From assembly GCA_021156245.1 (NCBI GenBank), contig JAJNBO010000156.1:1-6392 (forward strand): 6,392 bases of DNA. The letters run 5' to 3'. The translations under genes and the position numbers were made by a program. Positions 1 to 6,177 of this stretch are shown one piece after another. The notes beneath the pieces were generated by a model. The model was not told where the DNA came from. It saw only the letters and a list, made by a program, of their open reading frames with translations, and did no database searches. How positions within the stretch are numbered: position 1 is the stretch's first letter; the number at the start of each line of letters is the position of its first letter. This DNA comes from Ramlibacter sp. (GTDB lineage Bacteria; Pseudomonadota; Gammaproteobacteria; Burkholderiales; Burkholderiaceae_C).

Positions 1-452
1 TGCGCAACACGTACCTCGAGAACAATCTCGTCAAGCCGGGCAAGGCCGTGGTGTGCGGCGAGAAGGTGGACCTGCGCAAGGTGGACCTTCCCGTCTACAT
101 CTATGGCTCGCGCGAGGACCACATCGTCCCGATCGGCGGGGCCTACGCGTCCGTGAAGCACCTGCCCGGCAAGAAGCGCTTCGTGATGGGCGCTTCGGGC
201 CACATTGCCGGCGTGATCAATCCGCCCGCGAAGAACAAGCGGTCGTACTGGACCAACGAGAAGCTGCCCGCCACCTTCGACGCCTGGATGCAGGGCGCCA
301 AGGAGCACGCCGGAAGCTGGTGGCCGGATTGGGCTGCCTGGCTCAAGGGCCACGGCGGCAAGCAGGTCGCGGCGCCGAAGACCTATGGCAAGGGTACGAA
401 GTACAAGGCCATCGAGCCGGCGCCGGGCCGGTATGTGAAGGCGAAAGCGTAG
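1..452 (+). CDS. phaC: Class I poly(3-hydroxyalkanoate) synthase PhaC, C-terminal part (5' end outside window)
   Basis: The reading frame is open from base 3 to the TAG at 450-452, giving about 149 C-terminal residues; the start and the catalytic cysteine lie upstream of the window. PhaC polymerises (R)-3-hydroxybutyryl-CoA into PHB at the granule surface, releasing CoA. Seen in sequence: the alpha/beta-hydrolase Asp in GSREDHIVP (Asp codon 117-119) and the catalytic His in [13 protein letters not shown] (His codon 201-203). They are 28 residues apart, the same spacing as Asp480/His508 in the Cupriavidus enzyme. The Trp-rich stretch [10 protein letters not shown] and the terminal [14 protein letters not shown] are also hallmarks of class I synthases. 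phaA and phaB follow on the same strand, which confirms the assignment. The gap to phaA is 118 bp and carries the heptad repeats described separately. Nothing suggests truncation at the C-terminus. Confidence 0.96.
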   Translation, partial: RNTYLENNLVKPGKAVVCGEKVDLRKVDLPVYIYGSREDHIVPIGGAYASVKHLPGKKRFVMGASGHIAGVINPPAKNKRSYWTNEKLPATFDAWMQGAKEHAGSWWPDWAAWLKGHGGKQVAAPKTYGKGTKYKAIEPAPGRYVKAKA

Positions 453-459
453 TTTCAGA

Positions 460-548
460 GGGACTAGGAGCTCAGGGGCCAGGGAACCGCGCCATCCTCC
501 CGACCCTAGCCCCCAGCCCCCAGCCCCCAGCCCCCAGCCCCTAGTCCC
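460..548. repeat. Imperfect inverted repeat spanning the phaC-phaA gap
   Basis: GGGACTAGG at 460-468 is the exact reverse complement of CCTAGTCCC at 540-548. Further complementarity continues inward: 470-472 with 536-538, 475-479 with 530-534, and 482-484 with 525-527, separated by small mismatches and one asymmetric internal loop. In the phaC-phaA transcript this could fold into a long, interrupted GC-rich hairpin. The left arm is itself three degenerate heptads in 7-bp phase (CTAGGAG, CTCAGGG, GCCAGGG, 464-484), inverse to the array on the right. There is no T-tract after the right arm, so it does not look like a Rho-independent terminator. A role in attenuation, RNA processing or stability is inference. 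Confidence 0.6.
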
Positions 549-551
549 CAG
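503..551. repeat. Tandem heptad repeat array, consensus CCCCCAG
   Basis: Seven consecutive 7-bp units fill exactly 49 bp: ACCCTAG, four perfect CCCCCAG units (510-537), CCCCTAG and TCCCCAG. The array ends 19 bp before the phaA start codon and 8 bp before its ribosome binding site. On the complementary strand the perfect units read as four runs of five G separated by CT, which fits the canonical G-quadruplex pattern; that strand is the template for phaA transcription. The identical central copies suggest slippage or recent homogenisation. No coding function is apparent. Whether it is a genome-wide intergenic repeat family cannot be seen from this window. Confidence 0.85.
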
Positions 552-570
552 ACCCTCTCAGGAGCACCCC

Positions 571-1752
571 ATGCAAGACATCGTCATCGTTTCCGCCGTC
601 CGCACCGCCGTCGGCAAGTTCGGCGGCTCGCTCGCCAAGACCCCCGCCGTGGACCTGGGCGCCGCCGTGATCAAGGAAGCGCTGGCGCGCGCCAAGGTCC
701 AGCCGGCGCAGGTGAGCGAAGTGATCATGGGCCAGGTGCTCGCCGCCGGCGCCGGACAGAACCCGGCGCGCCAGGCGCTGCTGAAGGCCGGCCTGCCCAA
801 GGAAGTGCCGGGCCTCACGATCAACGCCGTCTGCGGCTCGGGCCTGAAGGCCGTGATGCTGGGCGCGCAGGCGATCGCGTGGGGCGACGCCGAGATCGTG
901 GTGGCGGGTGGCCAGGAGAACATGAGCGCCGCGCCGCACGTGCTGATGGGCTCGCGGGACGGCCAGCGCATGGGTGACTGGAAGATGCAGGACACGATGA
1001 TCGTGGACGGCCTGTGGGACGTCTACAACCAGTACCACATGGGCGTGACCGCCGAGAACGTGGCGAAGGAACACGACATCGACCGCGCCGCGCAGGACGC
1101 GCTGGCGCTGGGCAGCCAGCAGAAGGCCGCCGCGGCGCAGGAAGCCGGCAAGTTCAAGGACGAGATCGTCGCGATCGAGATCCCGCAGAAGAAGGGCGAT
1201 CCCATCCGCTTCGACAGCGACGAGTTCATCAACAAGAAGACCAGCGCCGAAGCGCTGGCCGGCCTGCGCCCCGCGTTCGACAAGGCGGGCAGCGTGACGG
1301 CAGGCAACGCGTCGGGGTTGAACGACGGCGCCGCCGCGCTGGTGCTGATGAGCGCGAAGAAGGCGCAGGAACTCGGCCTGAAGCCGCTGGCCACCATCAA
1401 GGCGTTCGGCACCACCGGCCTCGACCCGAAGGTGATGGGCATGGGGCCGGTCTCCGCCACGAAGAAGGCGCTGGAGCGCGCCGGCTGGAAGGTGTCGCAA
1501 GTCGACCTGTTCGAGCTGAATGAAGCTTTCGCAGCGCAAGCCTGCGCGGTGAACAAGGCGCTGGACATCGACCCCGCGAAGGTCAACGTCAACGGCGGCG
1601 CCATCGCGATCGGGCACCCGATCGGTGCATCCGGCGCGCGCATCCTGGTGACGCTGCTGCACGAGATGCAGCGGCGTGATGCGAAGAAGGGTGTCGCCGC
1701 CCTCTGCATCGGTGGCGGCATGGGAGTTTCCCTCGCCGTGGAACGTGCGTAA
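571..1752 (+). CDS. phaA: Acetyl-CoA C-acetyltransferase (beta-ketothiolase) of the PHB operon
   Basis: The 393-residue cytoplasmic thiolase condenses two acetyl-CoA to acetoacetyl-CoA, the first committed step of PHB synthesis. Visible family signatures: nucleophilic Cys88 in [11 protein letters not shown], the NEAF loop at 317-320, catalytic His349 in [12 protein letters not shown], and acid/base Cys379 in [15 protein letters not shown]. These positions and the length match biosynthetic PhaA enzymes residue for residue, so the protein is intact. The ATG at 571 is supported by AGGAG at 560-564 with 6-nt spacing and by the expected N-terminus [15 protein letters not shown]. It lies 118 bp after phaC and 45 bp before phaB on the same strand, presumably one operon. 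A paralogous thiolase of different chain-length preference (BktB-like) is less likely given its place between phaC and phaB. The repeat array and hairpin sit just ahead of its leader. Confidence 0.97.
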   Translation: MQDIVIVSAVRTAVGKFGGSLAKTPAVDLGAAVIKEALARAKVQPAQVSEVIMGQVLAAGAGQNPARQALLKAGLPKEVPGLTINAVCGSGLKAVMLGAQAIAWGDAEIVVAGGQENMSAAPHVLMGSRDGQRMGDWKMQDTMIVDGLWDVYNQYHMGVTAENVAKEHDIDRAAQDALALGSQQKAAAAQEAGKFKDEIVAIEIPQKKGDPIRFDSDEFINKKTSAEALAGLRPAFDKAGSVTAGNASGLNDGAAALVLMSAKKAQELGLKPLATIKAFGTTGLDPKVMGMGPVSATKKALERAGWKVSQVDLFELNEAFAAQACAVNKALDIDPAKVNVNGGAIAIGHPIGASGARILVTLLHEMQRRDAKKGVAALCIGGGMGVSLAVERA

Positions 1753-1784
1753 GCGCGCAGAATGAATCGAACGCAACCGAGACA

Positions 1785-1790
1785 AGGGGA
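1785..1790 (+). promoter_or_regulatory. Ribosome binding site that selects the phaB start
   Basis: AGGGGA lies 7 nt before the ATG at 1798. It is only 1 nt before the in-frame ATG at 1792 and lies downstream of the in-frame ATG at 1762. This spacing favours 1798, which also gives the usual PhaB N-terminus and a length of 246 residues. Confidence 0.75.
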
Positions 1791-1797
1791 AATGAGC

Positions 1798-2538
1798 ATG
1801 GCCAAGGGCAAAGTCGCATACGTAACCGGCGGCATGGGTGGCATCGGCACGGCCATCTGCCAGCGCCTCCACCAGGAAGGCTTCACCGTGATCGCGGGCT
1901 GCGGCCCCACGCGCGATTTCACGAAGTGGCTCGACGAGCAGAAGGCGCAGGGCTACACGTTCCACGCCTCCGTCGGCAACGTCGGTGACTGGGACTCCAC
2001 GGTCGCCGCCTTCGGCAAGGCCAAGGCCGAGCACGGCAGCATCGACGTGCTGGTCAACAACGCCGGCATCACGCGCGACCGCATGTTCCTGAAGATGTCG
2101 CGCGAGGACTGGGACGCCGTCATCGAGACCAACCTCAACTCCATGTTCAACGTCACCAAGCAGGTGGTGGGCGACATGGTCGAGAAGGGCTGGGGCCGCA
2201 TCATCAACATCTCTTCGGTCAACGGCGAGAAGGGCCAGGCCGGCCAGACCAACTACTCGGCCGCAAAGGCCGGCATGCACGGCTTCTCGATGGCCCTGGC
2301 GCAGGAGCTGGCCAACAAGGGCGTGACCGTCAACACCGTCAGCCCGGGCTACATCGGCACCGACATGGTCAAGGCCATCCGCGCCGACGTGCTCGACAAG
2401 ATCGTCGCGACCATTCCGGTCAAGCGCCTGGGCGAGCCGAGCGAGATCGCCTCGATCATCGCCTGGCTGGCGGGCGACGAGAGCGGGTACACCACCGGGG
2501 CCGACTTCTCGGTCAACGGCGGCCTGCACATGGGCTAG
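1798..2538 (+). CDS. phaB: Acetoacetyl-CoA reductase (NADPH-type), PHB pathway
   Basis: This 246-residue short-chain dehydrogenase/reductase reduces acetoacetyl-CoA to (R)-3-hydroxybutyryl-CoA, the PhaC substrate. Seen: the Rossmann glycine motif TGGMGGIG at residues 10-17, NNAG at 87-90, and the SDR catalytic set Asn112, Ser140, Tyr153 and Lys157 (in NYSAAKAG). The C-terminus FSVNGGLHMG is typical of PhaB. The cofactor-specificity loop after beta-2 reads GCGPTRDF; NADPH use is the family norm and is inferred here. In-frame ATGs at 1762 and 1792 would add 12 or 2 residues, but the ribosome binding site and family length favour 1798. The gene follows phaA by 45 bp. Its TAG stop lies inside CTAG (2535-2538), shared with the stop of the convergent gene, so no terminator separates them. 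No phaR regulator gene follows directly, unlike the common phaCABR order. Confidence 0.97.
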   Translation: MAKGKVAYVTGGMGGIGTAICQRLHQEGFTVIAGCGPTRDFTKWLDEQKAQGYTFHASVGNVGDWDSTVAAFGKAKAEHGSIDVLVNNAGITRDRMFLKMSREDWDAVIETNLNSMFNVTKQVVGDMVEKGWGRIINISSVNGEKGQAGQTNYSAAKAGMHGFSMALAQELANKGVTVNTVSPGYIGTDMVKAIRADVLDKIVATIPVKRLGEPSEIASIIAWLAGDESGYTTGADFSVNGGLHMG

Positions 2539-2942
2539 ACGAGGTCCTCGATGACCAGGAAGCGGTAGCGCTGGCCATAGGAGACGTGGGTGTCACGGAG
2601 CACGTCGACGACGTGGTCCGACGACAGCCCGGAGGCGGCATGCACGACCAGCGCATGGTGCCCCTGGTGTGCGAGCCTGCGAAAGCGCAGCGCCGTTTCC
2701 GCTTCGGTTCCCACGGAAGGCAGCAGCAGGTCGTCGTCGTCCTCGCTCGCCGCGGCCAACTGGTTCTCGAATTCCTCGGGAGTGGCCAGGCTCAGGTCGT
2801 CGGGCGACACCCCGTCCTTGTGCAGCAACTCGGCCGCGCGGGCCGCGTCCTCCGCGCTGGGGAACATCAGCACCATGTGGCCGGTGGGATAGAAGACGCC
2901 GCGCATGTTGGTCATGGCGGGGACCAGGTGGAAGCGTTTCAT
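2535..2942 (-). CDS. Hypothetical protein, first of two tandem paralogs (135 aa)
   Basis: I do not recognise this family. The 135-residue product has no signal peptide or membrane segment and is probably cytoplasmic. It starts MKRFHLVPAMTNMRG and contains MRGVFYPTG followed by a strand and helix (HMVLMFPSAEDAARAAELL), an acidic stretch EDDDDLLLPS, and a C-terminal strand-helix-strand with GHHALVVHAAS and YGQRYRFLVIEDL. About 65 of 133 aligned positions are identical to the neighbouring gene's product (hand alignment), so the conserved ends are probably functional. The two halves each look like a beta-alpha-beta unit, suggesting a ferredoxin-like pseudo-repeat; this is inference. The start at 2942 is chosen because AAGGAG (2949-2954) sits 6 nt upstream and because the paralog starts at the same point; an upstream in-frame ATG at 3005 would add 21 non-conserved residues. 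The gene converges on phaB and overlaps it by 4 bp. Confidence 0.85.
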   Translation of the reverse strand: MKRFHLVPAMTNMRGVFYPTGHMVLMFPSAEDAARAAELLHKDGVSPDDLSLATPEEFENQLAAASEDDDDLLLPSVGTEAETALRFRRLAHQGHHALVVHAASGLSSDHVVDVLRDTHVSYGQRYRFLVIEDLV

Positions 2943-2948
2943 CGGCAG

Positions 2949-2954
2949 CTCCTT
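2949..2954 (-). promoter_or_regulatory. Ribosome binding site that decides the start at 2942
   Basis: On the minus strand this reads AAGGAG, 6 nt before the ATG at 2942. It rules in favour of the 135-residue product over the longer 156-residue reading from 3005. Confidence 0.75.
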
Positions 2955-2997
2955 GACGCACGCGACGGCCAGCATAGGCTCGCGCACGTTCCGGCGA

Positions 2998-3012
2998 AAG
3001 GGCATGACCCTT
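2998..3012. other. Short inverted repeat between the two paralogs
   Basis: AAGGG (2998-3002) and CCCTT (3008-3012) are complementary around a 5-nt loop, in the 96-bp gap between the two minus-strand paralogs. On the minus strand the right arm is followed by only a few T residues before GC-rich sequence. It could be a weak intercistronic hairpin or chance. Nothing else is recognisable in this gap apart from the downstream gene's ribosome binding site. Confidence 0.2.
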
Positions 3013-3038
3013 GTCGCAGAGGGGGAGCGCCTGGAGGC

Positions 3039-3443
3039 TCAGGCCTCGACGTCCTCGATGACGAGGTGGCGGTACTTCTGGCCGTACACGATGCCGCTGC
3101 CGCGCAGCAGCTCGAGAATGCGCTCCGAGTCCTCGCCCTTCGGTGCGTGGATCATCAGCCCGTAGTGGCCCTCGCGCGCATATCCGGCGAACTTGCGGAC
3201 GGTGTCACCTTCCGTGCCGGCCGAGGGCAGCATGTCGTCGTCCCCGGTGGCGCCGACGATGTCGCGGCGAAAATCTTCCGGCGTCACCAGCAGCACGTCC
3301 GCCTCGCCGACGCCCTTGTCGGACAGCAGTCGGGCCGCGTCGCGCGCCTGCTGCTCGCCGGCGAACATCAGCACCAGCCAGCCGGTGGGATAGAACACGC
3401 CGCGCATGGTCTTCATGCTGGGGTCGAGGTGGAATGGCTTCAT
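3039..3443 (-). CDS. Hypothetical protein, second of two tandem paralogs (134 aa)
   Basis: This is a 134-residue, probably cytoplasmic protein of the same unrecognised family as its downstream neighbour. Shared blocks are MKxFHLxPxM near the start, MRGVFYPTG, VLMF, TPE(E/D)F, a short Asp run followed by LPSxGTE, GH..L..HA, and YGQ(K/R)YR.LVIED at the end. It differs by a 2-residue shorter acidic loop and one extra C-terminal residue. The start at 3443 is supported by AAGGAG (3449-3454) with 5-nt spacing and by matching the paralog; the in-frame ATG at 3473 would add 10 residues without homology. The stop is TGA at 3039-3041. It is 96 bp upstream of the other paralog and 107 bp downstream of the glycosidase gene on the same strand. 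Tandem duplication is the simplest origin. Co-transcription with the glycosidase is possible but not shown. Confidence 0.85.
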   Translation of the reverse strand: MKPFHLDPSMKTMRGVFYPTGWLVLMFAGEQQARDAARLLSDKGVGEADVLLVTPEDFRRDIVGATGDDDMLPSAGTEGDTVRKFAGYAREGHYGLMIHAPKGEDSERILELLRGSGIVYGQKYRHLVIEDVEA

Positions 3444-3448
3444 GGAGG

Positions 3449-3454
3449 CTCCTT
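3449..3454 (-). promoter_or_regulatory. Ribosome binding site that decides the start at 3443
   Basis: AAGGAG on the minus strand lies 5 nt before the ATG at 3443. Together with the matching N-terminus of the paralog it favours this start over the ATG at 3473. Confidence 0.75.
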
Positions 3455-3509
3455 GTTGTAGCTCTGGAGCCATTGCAGCGCAGCCGCGCCTGCACGGGTG
3501 TAGTCAAGG

Positions 3510-3541
3510 GTGTCGCGGCGCGGTAGGAACAGCGCGGACAC
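3510..3541 (-). terminator. Possible stem-loop after the glycosidase gene
   Basis: GTGTC (3510-3514) pairs with GACAC (3537-3541), and GCG (3515-3517) pairs with CGC (3533-3535) across a single bulged base at 3536. This gives an 8-bp stem with a loop of about 15 nt, starting 10 bp past the stop codon of the glycosidase gene. There is no T-tract after it on the minus strand, so it would be at best a Rho-type or RNA-stabilising hairpin. In GC-rich DNA such a stem can arise by chance. Confidence 0.2.
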
Positions 3542-3550
3542 GGCGTTCGG

Positions 3551-4795
3551 CTAGTGCCAGTCAGCGTCCGGGGCCGGCCGCAAGCGCTTCGAGGCGTCGA
3601 CGACGTCCTGCAACTCGACCGGGTCGCTGTAGGGGGCCTCGTCCACCGCCGTGACGCGGTTCAATTCCTTCTGCCACCGCCTTAGTTCGTCGACATAGGG
3701 GCCGAACGGCACGCGCCGCAGATCGCCGTTCTCCTCCACCAGGTCGCAGATGCCGTTGTGCAGCCACTCGCCGGTGTGCCAGTCGGGCATGTCCACGCCG
3801 GGGAACAGGCAGATGCCGTGCAGGTCCATGCCCAGGTTCACGGCTGCCATCGCTTCATTCATGACGTCGCGCAGCCACTCCGTGCGGCCCTGGTTCATGC
3901 CGCTGGTCTCGCCGATCACGATGGGCCGCCGGTATCGCTCCCAGACCCGCGCGAGCAGGGTGCACAGCGGTTCGATGCCCGGGTGGCCGGGGTCCAGCGC
4001 CTGGTGCGGCCCCTGCTCGCGGTATTCCATCTGGCCGAAGGAGTAGTTGTTGACCCCGACGATGTCCAGGACCTCCGGCGCACCTCCCAGCTCGGGATGC
4101 AGCTTGCCGGACAGGATGTCCCAGGCGACGAAGGTGTCCACGAAGGTTTCGTGATGCGCGGCGTCCTTCAGGTCCGGCCGGTCGGGCGGAGCGATGACCT
4201 GCACGAGCGGGTCGACATGGACCATGCGCGCGTCCGGCAGCACCTCGCGGATCGCGTTCACTCCGCAGATCGCCGCCTTGCACAACGCGACGCGCAGCCT
4301 CATCCGGTCTTCTCGGGTGTTGCGGTAGGGCGCCACCCAGCCCCATTCGCCGCCGCAGAACGCGAAGAAGGTGATCTCGTTGATCGGCGTGAAGAAGTGC
4401 GGGCCCGGCAGGTGACGTGCGACATGTTCGGCGACGGCCCTGCAGTAGTTCGCGAAACGCGCGCAGAACTGCTCCGAAAAGGGGTCGAGGCCGTCCGGGT
4501 AGCCGTAATGGCACAGGTCCCAGATGGGCGTGATGCGCGTCTGGCGCATGGCTTCCAGCATCGGGGCGATCGGCGAGAAATCGTAGCCGGATGGCTGGTC
4601 CACCATCGGCCACGGAATGCCTTCCCGCGCGACCGCAATGCCCAGGTCGTGCAGCATCCGGTAGTCCTCGAGCGCGTGTTCGCGGTGCCCTGTCTCCGCA
4701 ACGAGGTCGCGCCGCTTGCGGTCCTTCCACAGGAAGGTGGAGCACTCGAAGCCCGACAGGAAGAAAGTGGGGAAGATCCCGGGTCGTTTGGCCAT
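3551..4795 (-). CDS. Clan GH-A glycoside hydrolase, GH1 (beta-glucosidase)-like, 414 aa
   Basis: The product resembles a TIM-barrel GH1 enzyme. Visible motifs in order: GFECSTFLW (15-23), where GH1 has its N-terminal FLWG-type strand; EDYRMLHDLGI (43-53) followed by REGIPWP (57-63), equivalent to the GH1 Arg-Phe-Ser-Ile-x-Trp-Pro strand; DLCHYGYP (93-100); the putative acid/base Glu140 in TPINEITFF; NNYS (249-252); and the putative nucleophile Glu296 in IVIGETSG. Both catalytic glutamates are therefore present, but the motifs differ from canonical TFNEP and ITENG, and 414 residues is somewhat short for GH1. The natural sugar substrate cannot be inferred. There is no signal peptide, so it is probably cytoplasmic. 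The ATG at 4795 has no strong ribosome binding site. It lies 44 bp after the YeeE-like gene on the same strand and could be translated from its transcript. Membership of another GH-A family is possible. Confidence 0.82.
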   Translation of the reverse strand: MAKRPGIFPTFFLSGFECSTFLWKDRKRRDLVAETGHREHALEDYRMLHDLGIAVAREGIPWPMVDQPSGYDFSPIAPMLEAMRQTRITPIWDLCHYGYPDGLDPFSEQFCARFANYCRAVAEHVARHLPGPHFFTPINEITFFAFCGGEWGWVAPYRNTREDRMRLRVALCKAAICGVNAIREVLPDARMVHVDPLVQVIAPPDRPDLKDAAHHETFVDTFVAWDILSGKLHPELGGAPEVLDIVGVNNYSFGQMEYREQGPHQALDPGHPGIEPLCTLLARVWERYRRPIVIGETSGMNQGRTEWLRDVMNEAMAAVNLGMDLHGICLFPGVDMPDWHTGEWLHNGICDLVEENGDLRRVPFGPYVDELRRWQKELNRVTAVDEAPYSDPVELQDVVDASKRLRPAPDADWH

Positions 4796-4839
4796 GCGGC
4801 ACTACACCACAGGCGCGTCGCCGCGTGTTGGTGAAAGTG

Positions 4840-5985
4840 TCAGGCGCGCGCCGGCGTCGCCATGCCGGCTTCCGCGGCTTCGGCCGCACGCATCTGGCGG
4901 GCCAGTGCGAACCACGCCCCGGCCGAGATCCCAATCACGGCGAGGCCGGCGCCGGTGGACAGCATGGCGAGACCGGTGACGCCATTTCCGACCGAGCAAC
5001 CCAGCGCCGTCACGCCGCCGAAACCCATGAGTACGGCGCCGCCGAAGTGGTCGCGCATTTCGCGAGGGGTGCGGAAGGACTCCACGCGGAAGTCGCCGCG
5101 CAGCTTGGCAGTGACGAACGCGCCGAGCAGGACCCCCAGCGACAGCATCACGCCGAAGGTCGCGACCGTGGCCTTGTCCGACCACAGCGTGAGCAGGTCC
5201 AGCGCATGTCCCATGGGAGCCGAGAACGACAGCGCCTCGGGACGCTTCGATTGCGTGCCGAGCCAGGCGGCCTCCAGGGTCTCCGGGTGTTCCGGCAGGA
5301 AACCGATGCTGCCGGTGAGGAAGAATGCGGCGCCCACGATGAGGCCGACCAGGACGCCCCCAAGCCAGTGCGACGTGTCGATCCGGTTGCGAACCCGCCA
5401 GGCGAGCACGAACACCGCAGCCGCGAGGCCCGCCGTCAGCGCCCACCGGATGACCGTTGGCGATACCGGCAGGGCACGGCCAAGAACGCCTCCCAGGTCC
5501 TGCGGACCCGCGAGCGTGACGGCGACTGCGTCGAGTGCGCCGGCACGCAGCGGCGCGAACGCGCCGCGCAACGTCATCAGTGCAACGATCCCCACGACGA
5601 TCAGGGTGGCGGCGGCCTTGAGGTTGCCTTGGCCGGCCTTCACCAGGCAACGTTGCGGGCAGCCGCCCGCCAGGATCATCCCGTAGCCGAACAGGACACC
5701 GCCGACCAGGTACGACAGCCAGGGGAAGCGCTCGCTCCAGTAGATCGTGCGGCCGGCATCGAGCAGGCCTGCACTCACCAGGGACTGGACACAGATTCCG
5801 CCCACGGCGATGGCGAGAAGCCAGGAGACCAGGCGCCCCGGGCCGCGGAAAGCGACCCAGTCGGCGATGGCTCCGCGGACGCAGAAGCGCGAGGCCTGGC
5901 CAACGGCCCCCAGCGCCAAGCCCAGGGCGAGGGCGCCCCAAACGACGATCAGGGTCAGGGTGCTCGGGTCGAGATCAGGACGCAT
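4840..5985 (-). CDS. YeeE/YedE family (TsuA-like) membrane protein, putative thiosulfate/sulfur-compound transporter
   Basis: This 381-residue inner-membrane protein has about nine hydrophobic segments, near residues 10-28, 52-72, 88-108, 123-142, 181-197, 207-229, 273-293, 314-333 and 340-361. It carries the family's conserved cysteines: Cys35 in SRFCVRGAI, Cys109 and Cys113 in GGCPQRCLVKAGQGN, and Cys330 in ALGCSVGNG. In characterised TsuA proteins, conserved cysteines along the pore pass thiosulfate inward; applying this here is inference. The start at 5985 gives MRPDLDPSTLTL, leading straight into the first membrane segment. The ribosome binding site there is weak, and an in-frame ATG at 6165 would add 60 residues of low-complexity, Pro-rich sequence running through the divergent intergenic region, which I consider unlikely. 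No TusA-like partner is adjacent on this strand, but a DsrE-like gene is divergent. The glycosidase gene follows 44 bp downstream. Confidence 0.9.
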   Translation of the reverse strand: MRPDLDPSTLTLIVVWGALALGLALGAVGQASRFCVRGAIADWVAFRGPGRLVSWLLAIAVGGICVQSLVSAGLLDAGRTIYWSERFPWLSYLVGGVLFGYGMILAGGCPQRCLVKAGQGNLKAAATLIVVGIVALMTLRGAFAPLRAGALDAVAVTLAGPQDLGGVLGRALPVSPTVIRWALTAGLAAAVFVLAWRVRNRIDTSHWLGGVLVGLIVGAAFFLTGSIGFLPEHPETLEAAWLGTQSKRPEALSFSAPMGHALDLLTLWSDKATVATFGVMLSLGVLLGAFVTAKLRGDFRVESFRTPREMRDHFGGAVLMGFGGVTALGCSVGNGVTGLAMLSTGAGLAVIGISAGAWFALARQMRAAEAAEAGMATPARA

Positions 5986-6066
5986 GGGTGATTCGGGTGG
6001 GACAGCGGGCGGCGGTGGTTGCTGCACGGACGTGGCGGCGCCGCTCCCGAAGTGTAGTGCCCCACG

Positions 6067-6090
6067 GCAGGGCTGCTGACCAATCCCTGC
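6067..6090. other. Inverted repeat GCAGGG-N12-CCCTGC in the divergent promoter region
   Basis: GCAGGG (6067-6072) and CCCTGC (6085-6090) are exact reverse complements separated by 12 bp. They lie just upstream of the AT-richer candidate promoter segment. It could be an operator for a dimeric regulator of the divergent sulfur genes. With six bases per arm in GC-rich DNA, chance is a real alternative. Confidence 0.3.
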
Positions 6091-6173
6091 ATTCGAAAAG
6101 AAGCAAGTAGTGATATACCCAACGGGCGTCGGCTCGGAGCTGCGGTATCGTTGCGCGTCGCGCATCGACCTCC

Positions 6174-6177
6174 GGAG
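6174..6177 (+). promoter_or_regulatory. Ribosome binding site of the dsrE-like gene
   Basis: GGAG lies 6 nt before the ATG at 6184 and fixes the start of a reading frame that has no stop inside the window. Confidence 0.65.

Noticed and set aside
541..2529. 662-codon open frame on the minus strand opposite phaA and phaB
   Set aside because: It lies wholly antisense to two certain genes. Its composition (Arg, Ala, Gly, His, Asp, Val) is what the opposite frame of GC-rich coding DNA yields, and no domain is visible.
3029..3044. GCCTG/CAGGC hairpin over the stop codon of the second paralog as a terminator
   Set aside because: It has only a 5-bp stem, overlaps the coding end, and lacks a T-tract.
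2586..3461. 291-codon plus-strand frame opposite the two paralogs
   Set aside because: It has repeated-looking segments only because it mirrors two paralogous genes. The minus-strand frames have ribosome binding sites and mutual homology.
3502..3507. TTGACT on the minus strand as a -35 element for the paralog pair
   Set aside because: No sequence resembling a -10 hexamer lies 16-18 bp downstream; the region there is GC-rich.
4805..4833. CACCA...TGGTG pairing with an inner GGCG-CGT-CGCC stem between the YeeE-like and glycosidase genes as a terminator
   Set aside because: The arms are short, the two stems are separated by unpaired bases, and no T-run follows; likely chance in GC-rich DNA.
4591..5991. 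466-codon plus-strand frame opposite the YeeE-like gene and the glycosidase start
   Set aside because: The charged, Arg/Gln/Gly-rich product is without recognisable motifs, whereas the minus strand encodes a clear membrane protein with conserved cysteines.
5986..6165. N-terminal extension of the YeeE-like protein to an ATG at 6165
   Set aside because: The extra 60 residues are Pro/Gly-rich, unlike the family N-terminus, and would run through the divergent promoter region.
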